Assembly: GCA_046080125.1 (NCBI GenBank)
Contig: JBJTTJ010000075.1
Span: forward strand, 1-31,868
Source of the DNA: Cuspidothrix sp046080125
GTDB taxonomy: Bacteria > Cyanobacteriota > Cyanobacteriia > Cyanobacteriales > Nostocaceae
Direction of reading: 5' to 3'
Length of the DNA stretch: 31,868 nucleotides
The position numbers and the translations under genes were made by a program. The notes beneath the pieces are model-generated. The model made no database searches, was not told the DNA's origin, and saw only the letters and a program-made list of their open reading frames with translations. Each line of letters opens with the position of its first letter. Position 1 is the first letter of the stretch. Of this stretch, positions 16,839 to 25,311 are shown piece by piece.

Positions 16839-17420
16839 ATGACAAAAATACTTGTAGTAGCAACAGGAAACCCGGGAAAATTAAGGGAAATGCAAGCTTA
16901 TCTAGCTGATTCCGGTTGGGAATTAAGGTTAAAACCGGAAGATTTAGAGGTGGAAGAAACTGGAGTAACTTTTGCGGAAAATGCCAGTCTCAAAGCCTCA
17001 GAAATTGCTAAAATTACGGGTAATTGGGCGATAGCAGATGATTCTGGTTTAGCCGTAGATGCCCTCAATGGTGCACCTGGGGTTTATTCTGCCCGTTATG
17101 GTAATTCTGATACAGAAAGGATTACCAGATTATTAACAGAATTAGGTGAAGAGAAAAACCGTCAAGCTAAGTTTGTGTGTGCGATCGCAGTTGCTAATCC
17201 TCAAGGAGAAATAATCATTCAATCCGAGGGTATTTGTGAAGGTGAAATTTTATTTGCACCATCTGGTGATGGTGGTTTCGGTTATGATCCCATCTTTTAT
17301 GTACCAGAAAAACAATTGACTTTTGCCCAAATGACAACAGATATTAAAAAGTCCATTAGTCATCGTGGTAATGCTTTAAGAGCTTTAGTTCCCCAATTAA
17401 AAAAAGTTTTAAATTGGTAG
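16839..17420 (+). CDS. rdgB: Non-canonical purine NTP pyrophosphatase (RdgB/HAM1)
   Basis: 193 residues, the usual length. The enzyme hydrolyses dITP, XTP and similar damaged nucleotides to monophosphates, keeping them out of DNA. Motifs in order: ATGNPGKLREM (N-terminal), FAENASLKA, the active-site DDSGLAVDALNGAPGVYSARY, GDGGFGYDPIF, and the C-terminal SHRGNAL. The ATG start fits the family; no Shine-Dalgarno sequence is visible, and the 5' side holds the repeat motif and the kinase remnant. It converges on recN with 17 bases between the stops. Confidence 0.96.
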   Translation: MTKILVVATGNPGKLREMQAYLADSGWELRLKPEDLEVEETGVTFAENASLKASEIAKITGNWAIADDSGLAVDALNGAPGVYSARYGNSDTERITRLLTELGEEKNRQAKFVCAIAVANPQGEIIIQSEGICEGEILFAPSGDGGFGYDPIFYVPEKQLTFAQMTTDIKKSISHRGNALRALVPQLKKVLNW

Positions 17421-17437
17421 GGAATACAACAGATAAA

Positions 17438-19174
17438 CTAAATCACCTTACCTCCTTCTCGATGATTAGCAGCTTGTAATAATAAAGATTCGGCAAAAGC
17501 GATCGCTTCATTTGCAGATTTACCGCCAGCTAATTGTGCCAATTCTTCTCGACGGGTAGTTAAACTATCTAAACTTGTCACTCTGACAACAGTGCGCTGT
17601 TCATCATTACTATTTCTAGATTTATTAATTACTAATTTATCAACGCGAAAATGACGGTCTGCCATAGCTGCAACTAGAGGTTGATGGGTTACACATAATA
17701 CCTGATGTCCTCGACTAAGTTGGTGCAATTTTTCCGCTATAGCTTGGGCAACCCTACCAGAAACTCCCACATCAATTTCATCAAATACCATTGTTCCTAC
17801 TTCATTACCTTGATTAAAACAAGCTTTTAATGCTAGTAAAAAACGACTCATTTCCCCACCAGAAGCAATTTCTGTTAATGGTTGAATAGGTTCACCAGGA
17901 TTAGGACTAAACATAAAAATAATTTTATCCGCACCTGTAGCTGTGGGAGAAATAGGAATAATTTCTACTTGGAATTTAACTTTCTCCATTGCTAAAGGCT
18001 TAAGTTCAGCTAATAACTGCGATTCTAAATTAGCCGCAGTTTGCTGCCGTAATTTGCTTAATTGCTGACTAATTTGATGGAGTTCTTGTAAATATAATTG
18101 TTCTTGTTGTTCTAAGGTTTCGATGGATTGTTCACTATTATTTAATTCAGCTAATTCGTTTTGAATCCGTTCATAATAGGCGATGACTTCCGTGAGAGTT
18201 GGTCCATATTTACGGCAAATTTGTTTTAATTCTCGTATCCTTTCATCCACTTCCTCTAACCTCTGGGGATCTGCCTCTAAACCTTCCCCATAAGCATTAA
18301 TTTGTCTGCCAACTTCCATTACTGCCGCCATCGCATCCCTTACCAATTCTAATAAAGATTGTAGTTGGAAATCATACTCGACCATCTGAGTTAATATCAT
18401 CTCCCCATCGGCTAATAAATCAGCCGCAGTTCGAGTTTCCTGATCATCTTGATACAAAGCTTGATAAACTTTGTAACTCATTTGTTGTAAATCCACCAGA
18501 TGATTTAGGCGTTCTTTTTCTTGATGTAATTGTTCTAGTTCTTGGGGATCATCAAGATTAGCAGCACCTAATTCTTGTACTTGATAGGTGAGTAGATCTA
18601 ATTGTTGTAATCTTTCCCGTTCTGAAATCCGGCGTTTCTCTAGTGTTTGGTGTGCTTGCTGATAGAAACTAAAAGCAGTGGCTACATTTTGCCGTTTTGT
18701 TAACAACGCATCCCCACCATATAAATCTAACCAGTCCCGAACCTGGGCAGATTGTCCCACTTGTAGGGTTTGTCCCTGTGCCGTAATTTCCACCAGGCGA
18801 TCGCGCAAATTTACCATTAATGGCCGATTTATCAGCACCCCATTTACCCGTGATCTACTGCGGATATTACTGGTAGTCGTAGCAATTTCCCGACTAATAA
18901 TCACAACATTATCATCTGTTAAATCAATTTCCTGCTCACTCAACCAATCACCTAGAGGCGGGGTAACACTAAAAGTTCCTTCTACTATCGCCCGATTTGC
19001 ACCAGTCCGAATCACCCGACTAGAAACTTTACCACCTAAAACTGCATCAATGGCATCTAAAATAATTGATTTTCCTGCACCAGTTTCCCCTGTTAACACA
19101 TTCAATCCCGGGCTAAAATCCAATTCCAGATGATCAATCAAAGCGAAATTTTCAATTCTTAAATATAGCAGCAT
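17438..19174 (-). CDS. recN: DNA repair protein RecN (SMC-like ATPase)
   Basis: 578 residues from ATG 19174 (MLLYLRIENFALIDHLELDF), which has a GAGG ribosome site nine bases upstream. A TTG 15 bases earlier is less likely. The N-terminal ATPase half has Walker A GETGAGKS (29-36). A long coiled-coil middle region follows (Gln/Glu/Leu-rich, with the hinge around 200-400). The C-terminal half carries the signature EIASGGEMSRFLLALKA, Walker B MVFDEIDVGVSG and VTHQPLVAAMADRHF. RecN is a cohesin-like protein recruited to double-strand breaks with RecA. No SOS-type site was noted. It is convergent with rdgB and co-directional with the downstream CbiG-type gene. Confidence 0.97.
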   Translation of the reverse strand: MLLYLRIENFALIDHLELDFSPGLNVLTGETGAGKSIILDAIDAVLGGKVSSRVIRTGANRAIVEGTFSVTPPLGDWLSEQEIDLTDDNVVIISREIATTTSNIRSRSRVNGVLINRPLMVNLRDRLVEITAQGQTLQVGQSAQVRDWLDLYGGDALLTKRQNVATAFSFYQQAHQTLEKRRISERERLQQLDLLTYQVQELGAANLDDPQELEQLHQEKERLNHLVDLQQMSYKVYQALYQDDQETRTAADLLADGEMILTQMVEYDFQLQSLLELVRDAMAAVMEVGRQINAYGEGLEADPQRLEEVDERIRELKQICRKYGPTLTEVIAYYERIQNELAELNNSEQSIETLEQQEQLYLQELHQISQQLSKLRQQTAANLESQLLAELKPLAMEKVKFQVEIIPISPTATGADKIIFMFSPNPGEPIQPLTEIASGGEMSRFLLALKACFNQGNEVGTMVFDEIDVGVSGRVAQAIAEKLHQLSRGHQVLCVTHQPLVAAMADRHFRVDKLVINKSRNSNDEQRTVVRVTSLDSLTTRREELAQLAGGKSANEAIAFAESLLLQAANHREGGKVI

Positions 19175-19208
19175 TTTACCAAGCCTCAAATTACATATTT
19201 CCTGATTT

Positions 19209-19640
19209 TTAACTACTTTTTGCCACCGCTATTGTTAATGATAATCCTATTTCTGGTAGTCGAAAAATCTGTTTAGAAACTAATAATTTAATTTCCTCAG
19301 ACCTCCTCTCCCCCGCAGCAAGAATAGCAGATGCCTCCGCAATACTAGATGTTCCCATTAACTTAATAATATTATGATTAGGATTGGGAACAAATACACG
19401 ATTTAACAGTTCCGCACTAAAGGTTCTCAAAGGAAATTTTTCTAATTGACAAAATTTAAGTAAAGCAATTTCTGAAGCTTTGTTGTCAATAGTTGCTATC
19501 CCAGCTATATGAGCATATACAAGTTCATGTTCATCAAAAACTTTCTTAATACTACTATTAATTAATTCCTGGGAAATTCCTTTTTGAAAACCAACTCCTA
19601 CCCATAGATTTTGTTTGTATATCATATTATGAGATTGCAT
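19209..19640 (-). CDS. Cobalamin biosynthesis protein, CbiG C-terminal/CobE-type
   Basis: 143 residues if ATG 19640 is used; ATG 19625 (MIYKQNLWVGVGFQ) would give 138. Neither has a clear ribosome site. The whole protein is one CbiG C-terminal domain. It opens with LWVGVGFQKGIS, then AGIATIDNKASEIALLKFC, FPLRTFSAELLN, FVPNPNHNI and GTSSIAEASAILAAG. CobE/CbiG-C takes part in the ring-contraction and lactone-opening stage of corrin synthesis. In many cyanobacteria this domain stands apart from the CbiG N-terminus. No cobalamin riboswitch signature was seen upstream. It sits 34 bases upstream of the recN start on the same strand, so the two may be cotranscribed. Confidence 0.82.
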   Translation of the reverse strand: MQSHNMIYKQNLWVGVGFQKGISQELINSSIKKVFDEHELVYAHIAGIATIDNKASEIALLKFCQLEKFPLRTFSAELLNRVFVPNPNHNIIKLMGTSSIAEASAILAAGERRSEEIKLLVSKQIFRLPEIGLSLTIAVAKSS

Positions 19641-20223
19641 ATCTTTGAGGTATAAACTCGACAATCAAAACCCAAGCGGCAAGGATGTTTTATCTTCTGC
19701 CCCTGCTACATATTACCCAGTTATCGTCCTATCTAAAATATGTGCAATTAATCTTAATCGGTGACAAGTTGATTAAATAGCTTGGGATATGATCATGTTT
19801 TTCAATTATGATAATTTTATATTATATATAAGGCAATAGTTCTTTTGATATTCAAATATAACCGCGATTTTATGTAACATTTTATTACCAATTAATTGAG
19901 AATTATTATATTTAACAAACGAGCTTGCAATACTTTCGGCGATTTGGTAGAATATTTGAGAATTTCATAATTGGGTCTTTATTGTCAATTTTACACCATG
20001 CTCAAAAGATGATCTTCAAAAGTCTTGATTTATAGTCGTTTCAGAGATCAATATTGAAAAAAAATACAAAACTTCATAAATTAGCAGTTGTTTGAAAGTA
20101 GTAAATAATCAGAGAAATATCGCAAAAATCATCTAATTTGATTGCTAGAACAAATGAACTATTGACAGATAGGGTAAATTACGGTATGCAGTTGAACACA
20201 AATTGACCTCAAAAACCATATCA
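19641..20223. other. Gene-free, very AT-rich interval
   Basis: About 580 bases between two minus-strand genes. I see no coding frame, tRNA or riboswitch signature. A run around 19815-19845 is almost pure A/T and could be promoter DNA for the cobalamin gene. Nothing else stands out. Confidence 0.6.
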
Positions 20224-21486
20224 CTATTTACTAAACCCATGAGACTTAATAGAAGTTTTATTACCTAACATCCAATCTAAATGTTTTGGTAATAGAATAT
20301 CTAAGTCATAATTGCTGATGATTGTTTTTCGTGCCGCTTTACGAATAGATATCATATCTTGAGAATTATCTAATGCTTCATTTACCTTATCTGCTATTTT
20401 TTGGGGAGAAAAGAAATCTACTAATAGTCCATTTTTGCCATTTTTAATTACTTCTAAAACTGGTGCAGTATCAGAAGCAATTAATAAACATCCTGTGGAC
20501 ATTGCTTCTAACATTGACCAGGATAATACAAAAGGACGAGTTAAATAAATATGCGCTGAGGATGCTTGTAAAACTTGCAAATATTCATCATAAGGTAGTC
20601 TCCCGGTAAAATGTAATCTGGATAGGTCTAAATCTAGTTTTTCTAACATTAATTGTCTATAGGTTTGACCATTAGGGAGGTTTTTACCATAGGCGACTCT
20701 ATCTTCTCCGACTACTACAATATGACAGTTTGGGCGCTGTTGTTGAATTAATGCTACTGCTTCCATAAATTGAGGAAAACCACGATAGGGTTCCATGCCT
20801 CTACCGACATAAGTTACTATTTCTTGAATATGGGAAAGATCGAGATTAATGCGTGCTAAAATTAATTTAGCATTAGCTTGAGGTTGGAAAAATTTGGTAT
20901 CAATGCCATCATGACAAATGGTGATTTTATGATGATATTCTTTAGGGAATTGTTGACGCTGCCAATTAGTAGGAGAAAGTCCGCGATCGCAATTATATAA
21001 ATCAAATAAAATAGGCGAATTTTTTACCCTAATACGACATTGATCATCAACATTTAAAGGTTCACTAGGATCAAAATCAGCATCAGAACCTTTAGCATGA
21101 TAAAACCATTCAAAAAAACATAATAATTCAGCCTTGGGGAAAACTTCTTTAATAAATAAACTCGGTCCCCAACCAGAATGGGCATATACAATATCAGGAA
21201 TAAAACCCTCAGCTTTGAGTTTTTCACAAATGCGATATACAGCTTGTCCAGTAATCACAGCATTTTCTAAATTACGGATATAATGATGGGTTTGGGGTGC
21301 TGCTTCACGGGAAGGTTGATAAATAGCTTTAAATACACCTGGTATATTGCCTTCCTGACGGTTTGTACCAAACACTACCTGATAATTGTCATTTTTGGCT
21401 AATGTTGTGGCTAGATGGCGAAATTGGGCGGGGAAATTGGGGTGTAGGAATAAAATACGTTTGGGTTTTTTGGAGATATTAGACAT
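20224..21486 (-). CDS. Glycosyltransferase, GT4-type
   Basis: 420 residues. It has the two-domain GT-B layout. The N-terminal acceptor half begins KRILFLHPNFPAQFRHLA. The C-terminal donor half has ITYVGR-type VTYVGRGMEPYRGFPQFMEA and LHFTGRLPYDEYLQVL. It also has the E-x7-E-like stretch SWSMLEAMSTGCLLIASDTAPVLEVI, which binds the nucleotide sugar. Such enzymes build cell-surface polysaccharides; the sugar and acceptor cannot be determined from the sequence. The nearest genes give no gene-cluster context except the divergent LpxB-related gene. The ATG is followed by a basic segment (SKKPKR) and there is no signal peptide. Confidence 0.87.
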   Translation of the reverse strand: MSNISKKPKRILFLHPNFPAQFRHLATTLAKNDNYQVVFGTNRQEGNIPGVFKAIYQPSREAAPQTHHYIRNLENAVITGQAVYRICEKLKAEGFIPDIVYAHSGWGPSLFIKEVFPKAELLCFFEWFYHAKGSDADFDPSEPLNVDDQCRIRVKNSPILFDLYNCDRGLSPTNWQRQQFPKEYHHKITICHDGIDTKFFQPQANAKLILARINLDLSHIQEIVTYVGRGMEPYRGFPQFMEAVALIQQQRPNCHIVVVGEDRVAYGKNLPNGQTYRQLMLEKLDLDLSRLHFTGRLPYDEYLQVLQASSAHIYLTRPFVLSWSMLEAMSTGCLLIASDTAPVLEVIKNGKNGLLVDFFSPQKIADKVNEALDNSQDMISIRKAARKTIISNYDLDILLPKHLDWMLGNKTSIKSHGFSK

Positions 21487-21583
21487 AAAGCTGAACTAGA
21501 AATGTTTTATTAAAAATTAGGCTACTTTACCATAAAACAATTAATTAATCATGATTGGTTTTATGATATGGCAGGGAACAGGG

Positions 21584-21601
21584 CAGGGCGTTTTCAAAGT
21601 C
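21584..21601 (+). repeat. Dispersed GAGGGTGTTTTAAAAGTC-like motif, copy 3
   Basis: CAGGGCGTTTTCAAAGTC, more degenerate than the copies at 13201 and 16808, lies between the divergent glycosyltransferase and LpxB-related genes. Confidence 0.25.
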
Positions 21602-21727
21602 GGGGATAAATTGTCGGGTAGGAATGTGATGTGATATAAGATGTGATATCAATTGTTGGTAATTCCTCATCTTTAAGGATACCATTGGCTGACAGCTATA
21701 TGAATCAAGTACATTTATAAAAACCTG

Positions 21728-23053
21728 ATGGTTAATTCTCCCTTACAGTTATTAGTTTTAAGCAATGGTCATGGAGAAGATATCATTGGAGTGCGGATTA
21801 TCCAGGCACTACAAAAATTATCTTCTGCACCAGATATTTTTGCGTTACCAATTGTGGGTGAAGGTCTAGCCTATCAAAATATAGAGATACCTGTGATTGG
21901 TAAAGTACAAACTATGCCATCAGGTGGTTTTATCTATATGGATGGACGGGAATTGATGCGTGATGTGCGGGGTGGTTTGATTCAACTAACTTGGAATCAA
22001 ATTCAATCTATCCGCCGTTGGGTAAAGTTACAAACAAAGTTAGGTAATTCAAAAGCAGTTTTAGCAGTAGGAGATATTGTTCCCTTGTTATTTGCAGCGG
22101 CCAGTGGTGCTAATTATGCTTTTGTGGGTACAGCTAAATCAGAATATTATGTACGTGATCAAGCGGGTTTGTTACCGCGAAAGTCAAAGTCTGGGCGATG
22201 GGAAAATTTTTCTGGGTCAATTTACCATCCTTGGGAAAGGTGGTTAATGAGTCGTAAAGGTTGTCAGGCCGTGTTTCCCAGGGATACACTGACAACAAAA
22301 ATTTTAAAAACCTGGCCTATCCCAGTGGTGGATGGGGGAAATCCTATGATGGATGGGTTAGAAAGTAGTGTTACTGCCGAACAATTTTACCGTGGTGATG
22401 CCCAACAACAGGAAGTAATGCGCCCGTTTATTGTTACCTTGCTGCCCGGTTCTCGTGCGCCGGAGGCATATAATAACTGGGAAACAATGATGATTGCCGT
22501 GTCCGCGCTGATGGCGAGTTTACAACAGAGGGATTCGGTTTTTCATACTGCCGGAACAGTAATTTTTTTAGGGGCGATCGCTCCTGGTTTAGATTGTAGT
22601 ATTTTAGTCAAAACCTTGGAGATTCAGGGTTGGCAACCTAGTAAGGCATCACCTCTACCTATTTATGACCCTGAAAGTTTAGTCTTTCAACAAAAAAACG
22701 CCCATTTTATCGTCACCCAAACAGCCTACAATGACTGTTTACATTGGGGAGATGTGGCCATTGCCATGGCGGGAACTGCCACAGAACAGTTTATTGGTTT
22801 GGGAAAACCAGCGATCGCCATTCCCGGTCAAGGTCCTCAATATAACCTCGCTTTTGCTGAAGCCCAAAGTCGTCTTTTGGGACTATCTCTCACCCTAGTT
22901 GACCAACCCTCTCAAGTTGTCCCGGCCATTCAATCTTTATTCAAAAATCCCGATCTCCTGCAAATGATTGCTGAAAACGGACTTGAACGCATGGGACAAC
23001 CGGGTGCATCCCAACGCATCGCAGAATGTTTACAGGAAAGATTTATGAGGTAA
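21728..23053 (+). CDS. Lipid-A-disaccharide synthase-related protein (cyanobacterial type)
   Basis: 441 residues. The protein opens with LLVLSNGHGEDIIGVRIIQAL and contains MPSGGFIYMDGRELMRDVRGG, VALAxGD-like AVLAVGDIVPLLFA, TLLPGSRAPEAYNNWE and a late IAMAGTATEQFIGLGKPAIAIPGQGPQ. This matches the cyanobacterial LpxB-related family rather than true LpxB, because the N-terminus and acceptor part differ. It has a GT-B fold and probably transfers a sugar from a nucleotide sugar onto a lipid or polyprenyl acceptor; the exact substrate is unknown. The ATG follows a 240-base divergent intergenic region. It ends five bases before the convergent response-regulator gene. Confidence 0.88.
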   Translation: MVNSPLQLLVLSNGHGEDIIGVRIIQALQKLSSAPDIFALPIVGEGLAYQNIEIPVIGKVQTMPSGGFIYMDGRELMRDVRGGLIQLTWNQIQSIRRWVKLQTKLGNSKAVLAVGDIVPLLFAAASGANYAFVGTAKSEYYVRDQAGLLPRKSKSGRWENFSGSIYHPWERWLMSRKGCQAVFPRDTLTTKILKTWPIPVVDGGNPMMDGLESSVTAEQFYRGDAQQQEVMRPFIVTLLPGSRAPEAYNNWETMMIAVSALMASLQQRDSVFHTAGTVIFLGAIAPGLDCSILVKTLEIQGWQPSKASPLPIYDPESLVFQQKNAHFIVTQTAYNDCLHWGDVAIAMAGTATEQFIGLGKPAIAIPGQGPQYNLAFAEAQSRLLGLSLTLVDQPSQVVPAIQSLFKNPDLLQMIAENGLERMGQPGASQRIAECLQERFMR

Positions 23054-23058
23054 CTCCT

Positions 23059-23781
23059 CTAAACTACCAAACCAGAACGCAAAGCTCGAACTGCTGCTTG
23101 GGTGCGATCATCCGCACAGAGTTTATTTAAAATATTGCGAACATGAGTTTTCACTGTTCCCACGGTGATATATAGTTTTTCCGCGATTTGTCCATTACTA
23201 CAACCAGCCACAATTAGTTCTAGAATTTCTAATTCTCGTTGGGTGAGGGGATAGGTCTCTAAAACTTGTTCATATTCTGTATCTAAGGCTTCAATTTTGA
23301 CAGTTTTGGGCTTATGTCCCCCTTGATGTTCACTGGGGATATCTTGACGCATTTTTCGCAGAACTAAATTAGCGATCGCTGGATCAATCCAAGAATGCCC
23401 ACAAAACGTAGCTTGTACAGCTTCCGTAAATTTATTAATACTTGTTTCCTTCATATAATAAGAATCTGCCCCCGCCGCAAAAGCCGCCAAAACCGCATCT
23501 TCTGTATTATCCATCGTCAAAATCAAAATTTTTGTCTGTGGTTGTCCTGTTTCACTTTGATAGCGTCTAAATTTGCGGGTTAATTCAATCCCGTCCATAT
23601 CAGGTAACCCAATATCTATCACTGCCACATCTGGTTTAGTAGTTTCCAGTAATTTTAAACCCTGAGTTGCATTCGCCGCCTCACCTAGAACCTTAAAGCC
23701 GCTATGGGACTGTAATTCTGTTCTCAGTCCCATCCGGGTTAAATCATGATCTTCAATTAACACAATACTAACGTCACTCAT
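23059..23781 (-). CDS. NarL/FixJ-type response regulator
   Basis: 240 residues from ATG 23781 (MSDVSIVLIEDHDLTRMGL), which follows GGGG eight bases upstream. An in-frame extension of 19 residues upstream is not conserved-looking. The receiver domain (5-125) has the acidic pair E10/D11, phospho-acceptor D56 (VIDIGLPDMDG), T89 and K111. The C-terminal LuxR/GerE helix-turn-helix (about 177-240) reads LTQRELEILELIVAGCSNGQIAEKL and YITVGTVKTHVRNILNKL. It is therefore a DNA-binding transcription factor activated by phosphorylation. No cognate kinase is adjacent, but the signalling cluster at 25.3-28.2 kb lies about 1.5 kb away. Confidence 0.93.
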   Translation of the reverse strand: MSDVSIVLIEDHDLTRMGLRTELQSHSGFKVLGEAANATQGLKLLETTKPDVAVIDIGLPDMDGIELTRKFRRYQSETGQPQTKILILTMDNTEDAVLAAFAAGADSYYMKETSINKFTEAVQATFCGHSWIDPAIANLVLRKMRQDIPSEHQGGHKPKTVKIEALDTEYEQVLETYPLTQRELEILELIVAGCSNGQIAEKLYITVGTVKTHVRNILNKLCADDRTQAAVRALRSGLVV

Positions 23782-24418
23782 TGTTATACCCCTGATAATC
23801 CGATTGCTTCTAAAGTCGTTTTTAAAACTATAAGACAAGCCAATACGCAGCTTTGTAGTAAAGTGAGAAAATTCAGCCGTCAGTTCCCAGTTAAGAGTTT
23901 CCTTGTCTCCAGCAACAATTTAGATAGGCGACACCTTATAACAACACTCCTAGGTTAACAATTTCCGGGTTGTTAGTGGATTTGGGAAAAGATTAACTGT
24001 CACAAAAGTTCAATCTTCCCTTTTCCCCCCTTTAGGGATCAGGCTGCTAGAAGGTAAATAAATCAGATTTTTACTAGATAGCCATATTTTATACAGCCGC
24101 ACCAACTAAAAATTTTGCCAAGAATTTGATCCAACTTATCCAATTAGGACTTAGAGATGATGCAACTGAAACCCTTATTCTTTCCTAGAGGCAATTCATA
24201 AATTACCCCTACTTGACTTCTATTTTGCCTAAGTTCTACCGATCCAAGAGTAGATCATTGTGTGCTTAACAAACATCTATCTCTAGACAGAAGCAATTGC
24301 ATATTGTACGATTCACGTAGGTATAAGAATCTAGCTAAAGATATATAGAAATTTCTCCCAAAACCAGTCAGATTATTTAGACTAATAAGGGAAATTACCT
24401 GAGAGAATGATCATCAAA

Positions 24419-24449
24419 TTTGACAATGCACACAATATAGTAGTAAATA
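24419..24449 (+). promoter_or_regulatory. Possible promoter for the small ORF pair
   Basis: TTGACA at 24420-24425 matches the sigma-70 -35 consensus exactly. TAAATA at 24444-24449, 18 bases later, is a fair -10. A transcript would start near 24456, about 62 bases before the first small ORF. Confidence 0.3.
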
Positions 24450-24517
24450 GGTAATATAAAGGGAATTATCGGGAAAACACTTTGAAAGCAGAGAACTTGA
24501 TCACAGGGGGTGTAAAA

Positions 24518-24610
24518 GTGACTTTGATTAAATGGATTGAAAGAATTTATCGTCACCATTTAGCTGTCAACATTCAGCAATTAGGTTTGTTAGGGTCGAG
24601 GCACAAATGA
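24518..24610 (+). CDS. Candidate small protein, 30 residues
   Basis: A GTG-started frame preceded by AGGGGG with a 7-base spacer, a strong ribosome-binding site for this window. The product is basic, with alternating hydrophobic and charged residues (LIKWIERIYRHHLAVNIQQL) that suggest an amphipathic helix. It ends GLLGSRHK. The stop overlaps the start of the next small frame as ATGA. I do not recognise the peptide; it could be chance. Confidence 0.3.
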   Translation: MTLIKWIERIYRHHLAVNIQQLGLLGSRHK

Positions 24611-24720
24611 CTATTGTCTTGATGATCTACGGTTTTATCAAACACACTCATTCAGTAAATTCTGATTCGGTAAATTGTGACATTGATTTTTTTTTGCAAT
24701 TCTGTGATCATAAAACATAA
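24607..24720 (+). CDS. Candidate small protein, 37 residues, overlapping the previous one
   Basis: The ATG overlaps the preceding TGA in an ATGA junction, the classic translational-coupling arrangement. The product begins MTIVLMIYGFIKHTHSV and is hydrophobic at the N-terminus, with a Phe run near the end. The 15-base tandem repeat falls inside it. Coding status is uncertain. Confidence 0.2.
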   Translation: MTIVLMIYGFIKHTHSVNSDSVNCDIDFFLQFCDHKT

Positions 24721-24908
24721 CTAATGCTAAAATGTCCTATCCTTTGTCTCTTGCTACTATTACATCGTATTGGCACTGATAACCCAAGGGATTTCATTTG
24801 TCTGTTATTACCATTATTTCAGTAGAACTGACAAGCCGTTGGTAGACAATGTTTCCATGCAACTCTCACTAATGGATGAGGACAGTTAATCAGTAACTCA
24901 TTTACAAT

Positions 24909-24970
24909 GTTTTCAACTGGATCAAGTATTTTATTTTACTTTTATCCTCAATTAACTGATCATTGAAAAC
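24909..24970. other. Two-part stem-loop in the intergenic region
   Basis: GTTTTCAA (24909-24916) pairs with TTGAAAAC (24963-24970). Inside, GATCA (24920-24924) pairs with TGATC (24957-24961). The loop is 32 bases. The role is unknown. Confidence 0.3.
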
Positions 24971-25130
24971 CATAAAAAACTCAGGAAATCCATAAAAAAT
25001 CAGCCTGGAAACTGGCAAAAAACCAAATTTATGAAAATTATCGAATCAGGTGATCAATTTACCCTATATAATCCGTAAGCATGACTAAGCTAGAAATATT
25101 TAACCATATTTTTAGTAGTTATATTCTGAG

Positions 25131-25159
25131 CGGACAATCATCATTATTCTTTGTATAAT
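25131..25159 (+). promoter_or_regulatory. Likely promoter of the hybrid kinase gene
   Basis: TATAAT at 25154-25159 is a perfect -10. CGGACA at 25131-25136, 17 bases upstream, keeps the GACA half of the -35. The predicted leader is about 145 bases. Confidence 0.5.
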
Positions 25160-25311
25160 GTATGTAAGTATTCATCTATAGCAATCGTTCATACCCATAT
25201 CCCCAAATTCCTGCGATCAATTGATAATTTATGGAAACAATTAATAACTAATCAAGTGTAAAACAGGAATGCTGAATATCAGTCTATATTTAACAGCGAA
25301 CATAAAAAGCG

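Larger units (their letters stand above)
23782..25311. other. 1.5-kb region without large genes
   Basis: There is no long coding frame on either strand. It holds the candidate small ORF pair (24518-24720), a 15-base tandem repeat ATTC(A/G)GTAAATT(C/G)TG at 24650-24679, a two-part stem-loop (24909-24970) and a promoter-like pair upstream of the hybrid kinase. Part of this is probably the leader and promoter DNA of the divergently placed regulators. Confidence 0.6.

Noticed and set aside
19641..20223. Cobalamin riboswitch upstream of the CbiG-type gene
   Set aside because: No B12-box-like sequence could be found on the minus strand.
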